Below are positions 5,427 to 8,875 of a stretch of DNA of 8,875 bases, in pieces. The notes under the pieces are model-generated. The model worked only from the letters and a program-made list of their open reading frames with translations, was not told where the DNA came from and did not search any database. Origin of the DNA: Hellea sp. (GTDB taxonomy: Bacteria; Pseudomonadota; Alphaproteobacteria; Caulobacterales; Maricaulaceae); NCBI GenBank assembly GCA_020628635.1, contig JAHDEU010000068.1:1-8875 (forward strand), read 5' to 3'. Within the stretch, counting starts at the first letter, position 1. Each line of letters begins with the position of its first letter. The position numbers and the translations under genes are program-made.

Positions 5427-6857
5427 CTAGATGTTGGTCACGGGTGCGACGCCGACCGTGCTGGTGCCCACACCGCGGGCTTCGACGTGGCGGGCGACGA
5501 TACCGGCCGACTGCTCTTCCAGCGTGCTCTGAACACCGCGGGCAAGCGAGGCGGCGAGCGAGTGGATGATCAGCAGCGGGATGGCGACGATCAGGCCGAG
5601 CATGGTGGTCACGAGGGCGACCGAGATACCGCCAGCCATCAGCTGCGGGTCACCGGCACCATAGATCATCATGGCTTGGAAGGTCTGGATCATGCCGGTC
5701 ACGGTACCCAGCAGGCCGAGCAGCGGTGCGATACCGGCGATCAGCTTGATGAAGTTCAGGCCGAATTCGAGCTTGGGGCTTTCCTGCAGGATCGCCTCGT
5801 CGAGCTTCAGCTCCACCGTGTCGGTGTCCGCGTTCTGCGCACCCTCATAGGCCATCATGACGCGGCCCAGCGGGTTGCCCTTTGCGGGCTGCGCTTTGCG
5901 CTTCTGGCCCGCGACCGCCATGCGGACGAGGAACAGGCGGATGATCAGCAGGATGCCGAGCAGCGCCGTGATGGCACCCAGACCCATGATGATCTGACCG
6001 ATCACGCCGCCTTGCAGCGCGCGCTCCCACGGCCCGGGCTGCAGCTCGAACGTCTTGAGCAGTTCGCCGCGCGTCGGGTCGATCGGTGCGTAGACCACGT
6101 CGCCCGCGCCCGCGTTCAGAACGTTCTGGGCGGCCGACTGGATGGCGCCGCCCGGCTGGGCCGGCAGCAGCGACAGCAGCGGCAGGCCTTCGCCCGTTTC
6201 AGATGGCGGGTTGTATTGCAGGAAGTCGCCGCCGTTCTGCGTGAAGGCCACGAAGGGGCCGACGCGCGTCACGTCCGTGCCGTCACCGATGCCGGCGACA
6301 TTGGCGGTGAAGCGGGACACTTCGCGCTGCGCTTCCATTTCCTGGAGCATGGTTTCCCAGATGGCGTTGAGGTCCGTCGTGGATGGCAGGGCGTCGGAAT
6401 TGGCGACGCGGCCCAGAACCTGCGTGCGGTTCGGGTATTCCGCCGTGATCAGCGAGCGGTCGAGGGTGGACTTGAACTCGCCGGCCATGGAGCGGGCGAG
6501 ACCGAAGACCTCGCCGAACTCGCCCTGAGCGGCCGTCAGCTCGCCCTTGAGGGCTTCGATCTGGCGCTGGTTGGCGGCGAAGTTGTTCTCGACCCGGCGG
6601 GCTTCCGCCTCGATCTGGGCCAGCTCGGCGCGGGCGCGCTGAAGTTCAGCCGTCTGCTGCGAGGCATTGGCCTGGAATTGCTGGACGCGCTCGCGATTGA
6701 CGCGTTCCTGCTGGGCGGCGTCGTTGCGGACCTGGTTCAGCAGCTCCTGCACGGAGGTGATCTGGGCCTCGGCCGGGGTGGGTGCGACCAGCGGCAGGGC
6801 CGTCGCGATCATGGCCGTACCGATGAAGGCGGCGATGGCTTTGTTATGAAGTTTCAT
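5427..6857 (-). CDS. ttpC: TtpC-like MotA/TolQ/ExbB family protein with periplasmic coiled coil
   Basis: This 476-residue protein has a signal peptide (likely cleavage after Ala-Glu-Ala at 31) and a Gln/Glu/Arg-rich coiled coil (about 35-115). A mixed periplasmic region follows to about 280, then three helices (about 284-314, 369-392, 410-435). The C-terminal half is a complete ExbB domain with A-P-L-L-G-L-L-G-T-V-T-G-M-I at 377-390 and a helix-3 A-L-V-T-T-M-L-G motif at 414-421. The layout matches TtpC, a fourth inner-membrane component that Vibrio TonB2 systems need besides ExbB, ExbD and TonB. The likely role is to extend the motor into the periplasm and contact TonB or accessory proteins. 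The frame stays open further upstream, but ATG at 6857 is chosen because the signal peptide starts there and AAAGAGAG precedes it. The gene starts 31 bases after DUF3450 gene 2. Confidence 0.93.
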   Translation of the reverse strand: MKLHNKAIAAFIGTAMIATALPLVAPTPAEAQITSVQELLNQVRNDAAQQERVNRERVQQFQANASQQTAELQRARAELAQIEAEARRVENNFAANQRQIEALKGELTAAQGEFGEVFGLARSMAGEFKSTLDRSLITAEYPNRTQVLGRVANSDALPSTTDLNAIWETMLQEMEAQREVSRFTANVAGIGDGTDVTRVGPFVAFTQNGGDFLQYNPPSETGEGLPLLSLLPAQPGGAIQSAAQNVLNAGAGDVVYAPIDPTRGELLKTFELQPGPWERALQGGVIGQIIMGLGAITALLGILLIIRLFLVRMAVAGQKRKAQPAKGNPLGRVMMAYEGAQNADTDTVELKLDEAILQESPKLEFGLNFIKLIAGIAPLLGLLGTVTGMIQTFQAMMIYGAGDPQLMAGGISVALVTTMLGLIVAIPLLIIHSLAASLARGVQSTLEEQSAGIVARHVEARGVGTSTVGVAPVTNI

Positions 6858-6888
6858 AGTGTTTCGCTCTCTTTCGATCTGGTCAGGG

Positions 6889-7680
6889 CTAGTTGGAGCC
6901 GACGGAGACGGGGGCGTAGATGATTTCGGGGGCGGCCTGTTCGCGTGCGACGCGGATGGTCTGACGCACCTGGCGGTTGTCGAGATCCGACAGCGTGTCC
7001 CAGGAGTTCGTCGCCATGTTGTAGCGCTTGGCGATGCCGCTATCGCCCTTTTCCAGATACAGGAAAGAGGTGCGGCCGAAGCGGATGAAGTCCACGACGG
7101 AGCCGGGCTGCTCGGGATGGACGCCCTCATAGCTTTCCGTCGAATAGCCATAGGTCGCCTCGATCTTGTAGGCGTTGAGCACCTGGCGGTACTGCTCGGC
7201 GGGCGACACGTCCGGGCTGCCCAGAGCCGCCTTGACGCGGTCCAGCCGCGCCATGCGCTCGTTGAGGCGGAAAGGCACGTCGCTCTTGATGGCGTCTTCC
7301 AGCGCGACGGTCATGCGCAGCATCATCGGGCTCATGCCCTGCTTGATCTGCTCCACTGTTCCGAGCTGGTTGCGCACCGAGCGGATTTCCGAAGTCTGGC
7401 TGTCGAGGAAGATCTGCTGCTGGGCGGCGAACAGGCGCGTGTTGTCGAGCTGCTGCAGCACGGCGCGGTATTCGCGGACCGCGGAGCCGGCGGCATCGTC
7501 GGACGCTTCGACCTGGCGCTGTGCGGCGGCCGAGCTGGCGGTGGATTGGCGCGCGGCCGACAGGGCGCTCTCGAGCTGGGCGGAGGCCATGGTCGGGGCC
7601 ATGATCACGCCGCCGAGGCCGATTGCGGTCCCCGATGCGAGCGCGAGCGCGAAGCGCTTGGCTTTTGGTGTTCTCAACAT
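6889..7680 (-). CDS. DUF3450 family exported protein, copy 2
   Basis: This 263-residue protein has an N-terminal signal peptide (basic n-region, hydrophobic core about 10-30, likely cleavage after Ala-Ser-Ala at 34). A long helical, Gln/Arg/Ala-rich coiled-coil segment follows (about 36-150), then the DUF3450 C-terminal part. Recognisable there are E-A-T-Y-G-Y (174-179), S-Y-E-G (183-186), and F-G-R-T-S-F-L-Y (201-208) followed by a Trp at 227. DUF3450 proteins are characteristically encoded just before TtpC-type channel genes; their molecular role is not known, and a periplasmic partner of the TtpC coiled coil is a reasonable guess. Ribosome site GGAAGGA lies five bases before the ATG. It is the paralogue nearest to ttpC and the more canonical of the two. 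Confidence 0.88.
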   Translation of the reverse strand: MLRTPKAKRFALALASGTAIGLGGVIMAPTMASAQLESALSAARQSTASSAAAQRQVEASDDAAGSAVREYRAVLQQLDNTRLFAAQQQIFLDSQTSEIRSVRNQLGTVEQIKQGMSPMMLRMTVALEDAIKSDVPFRLNERMARLDRVKAALGSPDVSPAEQYRQVLNAYKIEATYGYSTESYEGVHPEQPGSVVDFIRFGRTSFLYLEKGDSGIAKRYNMATNSWDTLSDLDNRQVRQTIRVAREQAAPEIIYAPVSVGSN

Positions 7681-7800
7681 GGTGTCCTTCCCAGTTTCAT
7701 GTCTGATGACCGCGACACGTCTGCTGCGGTCCGGGTCGAAGCGCCGGCCCCATGTGAGCCCGGCGTGTGGAGGATGAGCCGCGCGGATGCCCGGCCCGGT
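7681..7800 (-). other. Spacer between the two DUF3450 genes
   Basis: Because a terminator-like hairpin lies at its upstream edge, I looked here for a promoter serving DUF3450 copy 2 and the motor genes. The sequence is GC-rich, and apart from the ribosome site near 7686-7692 I found no convincing hexamer pair. Either read-through supplies the downstream genes or the promoter does not resemble sigma70 sites. Confidence 0.35.
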
Positions 7801-7835
7801 GAAAAGAAAAGCGCGGGCCTAGCTGGCATCCGCGC
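7801..7835 (-). terminator. Terminator-like hairpin over the stop codon of DUF3450 copy 1
   Basis: On the minus strand GCGCGG (7835-7830) pairs with CCGCGC (7816-7811). An inner GCC (7827-7825)/GGC (7819-7817) helix across a 2-nt bulge leaves a loop of AGCTA. TTTTCTTTTC follows directly (7810-7801). The stop codon TAG (7821-7819) sits in the loop and inner stem, so a ribosome reaching the stop would block folding. This is either a partial terminator or an attenuator linked to translation of the first gene. Confidence 0.6.
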
Positions 7836-8739
7836 CGCGTTCGCCGACCTGGATCGGCACGGTCATGGTGGAAACGGCGCTCTCGCCGCGCGCGATTCGC
7901 ACATTCTGGCGCAGGCCGAGCAGTTCCGAATTGCTGATCGGCTCCCACGCCTTGCTGTCCATATTGTAGCGGTAGCCCACCGAGCTGTCGCGCTCGAGGT
8001 AGAACAGCGCCAGGCGGCCGTAATGGATGTAGTTGCCGTCCGGCAGCTGGTTGGAGCCGTTGAAATCCTCGATCACGTCGGTCGCATCGACGCCCGGACG
8101 GTTCTCGACCGAGGCAAGCTGGTCCCTCTGCTCATCGGACAGCGCGCAGCGGGCGGACATGGGATCGGCCAGGCAGGCCTGGTAGCGGCCACCCGGCTCG
8201 ACCGGGTTGTTGCCGGTGTAGGAGCCGACCGACAGGCCGAGCTCGACTTCGGCGGCGTAGAGATCCAGCGCGCGTCGGAAACCGTCGGGGATGGACGCGT
8301 CCGGCGAGCGCATGTCGTCGCGCAGATCGTCCAGCAGGGCGAAGCGCTGCTCGACGGCGAAAGGCAGGTCGCTCGTCATTACCCGTTCGAGACCCGCAAT
8401 CATGTTGTTCAGGATGGGACGCAGCTCGGCCTGCGCGTCGGAGCCTCTCGCCTCCGCGATGCGCTCGCGCAGGCTGGCGATCTGGGCCTGCTGCTGGCAG
8501 AGATAGAATTGCTGCTGGGTGAGGCCGTTCGTGCGGTCGCTGGCCTCCTGCAGCAGGGCGGAGAACTCCGCCGTGCGGTCGGCTGCGTCCTGCGCCGCCG
8601 CCGGCACGGCCGCGCCGCAGAGCAGTGCGGCACCGAGGGCGCTTGCGCCGATTGAATGAAGGACAACCCGCAGCGGGCTCCGTGACGCCTCTTGGGACAC
8701 GTTCACAGCATGACGCTGGGCCGTTGCAGATCGCACCAC
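7819..8739 (-). CDS. DUF3450 family exported protein, copy 1, with internal insertion
   Basis: This is a 306-residue paralogue of the next gene. GTG at 8739 is taken as the start because AGGAGG lies six bases upstream; the intervening ATG is followed at once by TAA. The signal peptide has a long n-region, with a core at about 25-45 and likely cleavage after Ala-Ala-Ala at 49. A coiled-coil segment follows (about 55-145). Shared motifs with copy 2 are S-D-L-P-F (123-127), E-L-G-L-S-V-G-S-Y-T-G (166-176), Y-G-R-L-A-L-F-Y (240-247) and Y-R-Y-N-M (256-260). Between 180 and 238 it has about 40 extra residues, with Cys189 and Cys198. It is the first gene of the locus. The function of the family is unknown; periplasmic location and a link to the TtpC/TonB machine are inferred from signal peptide and context. 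Confidence 0.85.
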   Translation of the reverse strand: MVRSATAQRHAVNVSQEASRSPLRVVLHSIGASALGAALLCGAAVPAAAQDAADRTAEFSALLQEASDRTNGLTQQQFYLCQQQAQIASLRERIAEARGSDAQAELRPILNNMIAGLERVMTSDLPFAVEQRFALLDDLRDDMRSPDASIPDGFRRALDLYAAEVELGLSVGSYTGNNPVEPGGRYQACLADPMSARCALSDEQRDQLASVENRPGVDATDVIEDFNGSNQLPDGNYIHYGRLALFYLERDSSVGYRYNMDSKAWEPISNSELLGLRQNVRIARGESAVSTMTVPIQVGERGADAS

Positions 8740-8875
8740 TTACATCCTCCTAATGGTCCGCCTGCTTCTTTGCGAGCAGGTCGGAGGCCCGCGCTACACG
8801 GGCAATTTTTCTTAATCAATCATTAGTCTGACGGGTGTGCAACGTTTTTATAGGAGATTTCCGCATCAATTTTTC
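8740..8875 (-). promoter_or_regulatory. Leader and probable promoter region of the operon
   Basis: The stretch from about 8804 to the window end is clearly AT-rich compared with its surroundings, as expected for a promoter. Minus-strand candidates such as TTGCAC (8843-8838) and TATAAA (8852-8847) are present, but none forms a well-spaced pair inside the window. The leader contains two hairpins: GCCCG/CGGGC (8787-8791/8799-8803) and CCTGCT/AGCAGG (8761-8766/8775-8780). The strong AGGAGG (8746-8751) serves the GTG start. The exact promoter is not resolved. Confidence 0.35.
8787..8810 (+). terminator. Terminator-like hairpin plus T5 when read on the plus strand
   Basis: GCCCG (8787-8791) and CGGGC (8799-8803) with a 7-nt loop are followed by AA and TTTTT at 8806-8810. 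On the plus strand this looks like a weak intrinsic terminator. With no plus-strand gene before it, it could only stop antisense transcription; on the minus strand it is simply a 5' leader hairpin. Confidence 0.2.

Noticed and set aside
4287..6923. Very long open frame (878 codons) on the plus strand
   Set aside because: It lies antisense to exbD, exbB and ttpC. Its product is full of His, Gly, Arg, Asp and Gln without domains, the usual reflection of high-GC codon use on the opposite strand.
5427..7151. Longer version of the TtpC-like protein beginning at 7151
   Set aside because: The extra 98 residues overlap DUF3450 copy 2 in another frame and would bury the signal peptide; the ATG at 6857 has a ribosome site and begins the signal peptide.
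6859..8655. 598-codon open frame on the plus strand
   Set aside because: Antisense to the two DUF3450 genes, with no ribosome site or recognisable domain; the minus-strand proteins have signal peptides and family motifs.
8813..8828. Short AT-rich near-palindrome (TAAT..ATTA) as a Fur or CtrA box
   Set aside because: Only four-base arms match; it fits neither GATAAT repeats nor TTAA-N7-TTAA well enough.

Overview
The window is high in G+C and almost fully coded on the minus strand. Nine genes run right to left, and together they form a TonB energy-transduction locus of the TtpC/TonB2 type. The type is recognised from gene order and protein architecture: DUF3450 protein, long periplasmic coiled-coil ExbB-like channel protein (TtpC), short ExbB, ExbD, short TonB and secreted TPR protein. 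This resembles the Vibrio ttpC-exbB2-exbD2-tonB2-TPR cluster. Base composition, the Ala/Arg-rich proteins and the duplicated components suggest a Gram-negative alphaproteobacterium rich in TonB-dependent receptors, for example the Caulobacterales/Maricaulales/Hyphomonadaceae group. No 16S gene or other marker is present, so that placement is inference.

Layout in transcription order: 8740-8875, AT-rich leader with two small hairpins; 8739-7819, DUF3450 protein 1 (GTG start), whose stop codon lies inside a terminator-like hairpin; 7680-6889, DUF3450 protein 2; 6857-5427, TtpC-like channel protein; two strong GC hairpins; 5327-4800, exbB; 4787-4368, exbD copy 1; 4242-3847, exbD copy 2, with a good sigma70-type promoter so close to its ATG that the transcript would be nearly leaderless; 3762-3139, tonB copy 1; 2930-1404, exported TPR protein, followed by an intrinsic terminator; 1250-564, tonB copy 2. 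Positions 1-563 hold no convincing gene but several hairpins.

How the genes should work together (family knowledge plus inference): the short ExbB and one or both ExbDs form the inner-membrane proton-driven motor. TtpC is a second, larger ExbB-family protein with a periplasmic coiled coil. TonB carries energy to outer-membrane receptors. The TPR protein and the two DUF3450 proteins are exported periplasmic accessory factors, and the role of DUF3450 is unknown.

The most interesting point is regulatory. The second tonB is cut off from the operon by a terminator and has its own leader, with a 23-bp near-perfect palindrome that closely resembles a Zur (zinc uptake regulator) operator. This suggests that one shared motor serves a housekeeping TonB and a second TonB induced by metal (probably zinc) limitation. 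Several internal hairpins and an internal promoter suggest that subunit ratios are also tuned within the operon.
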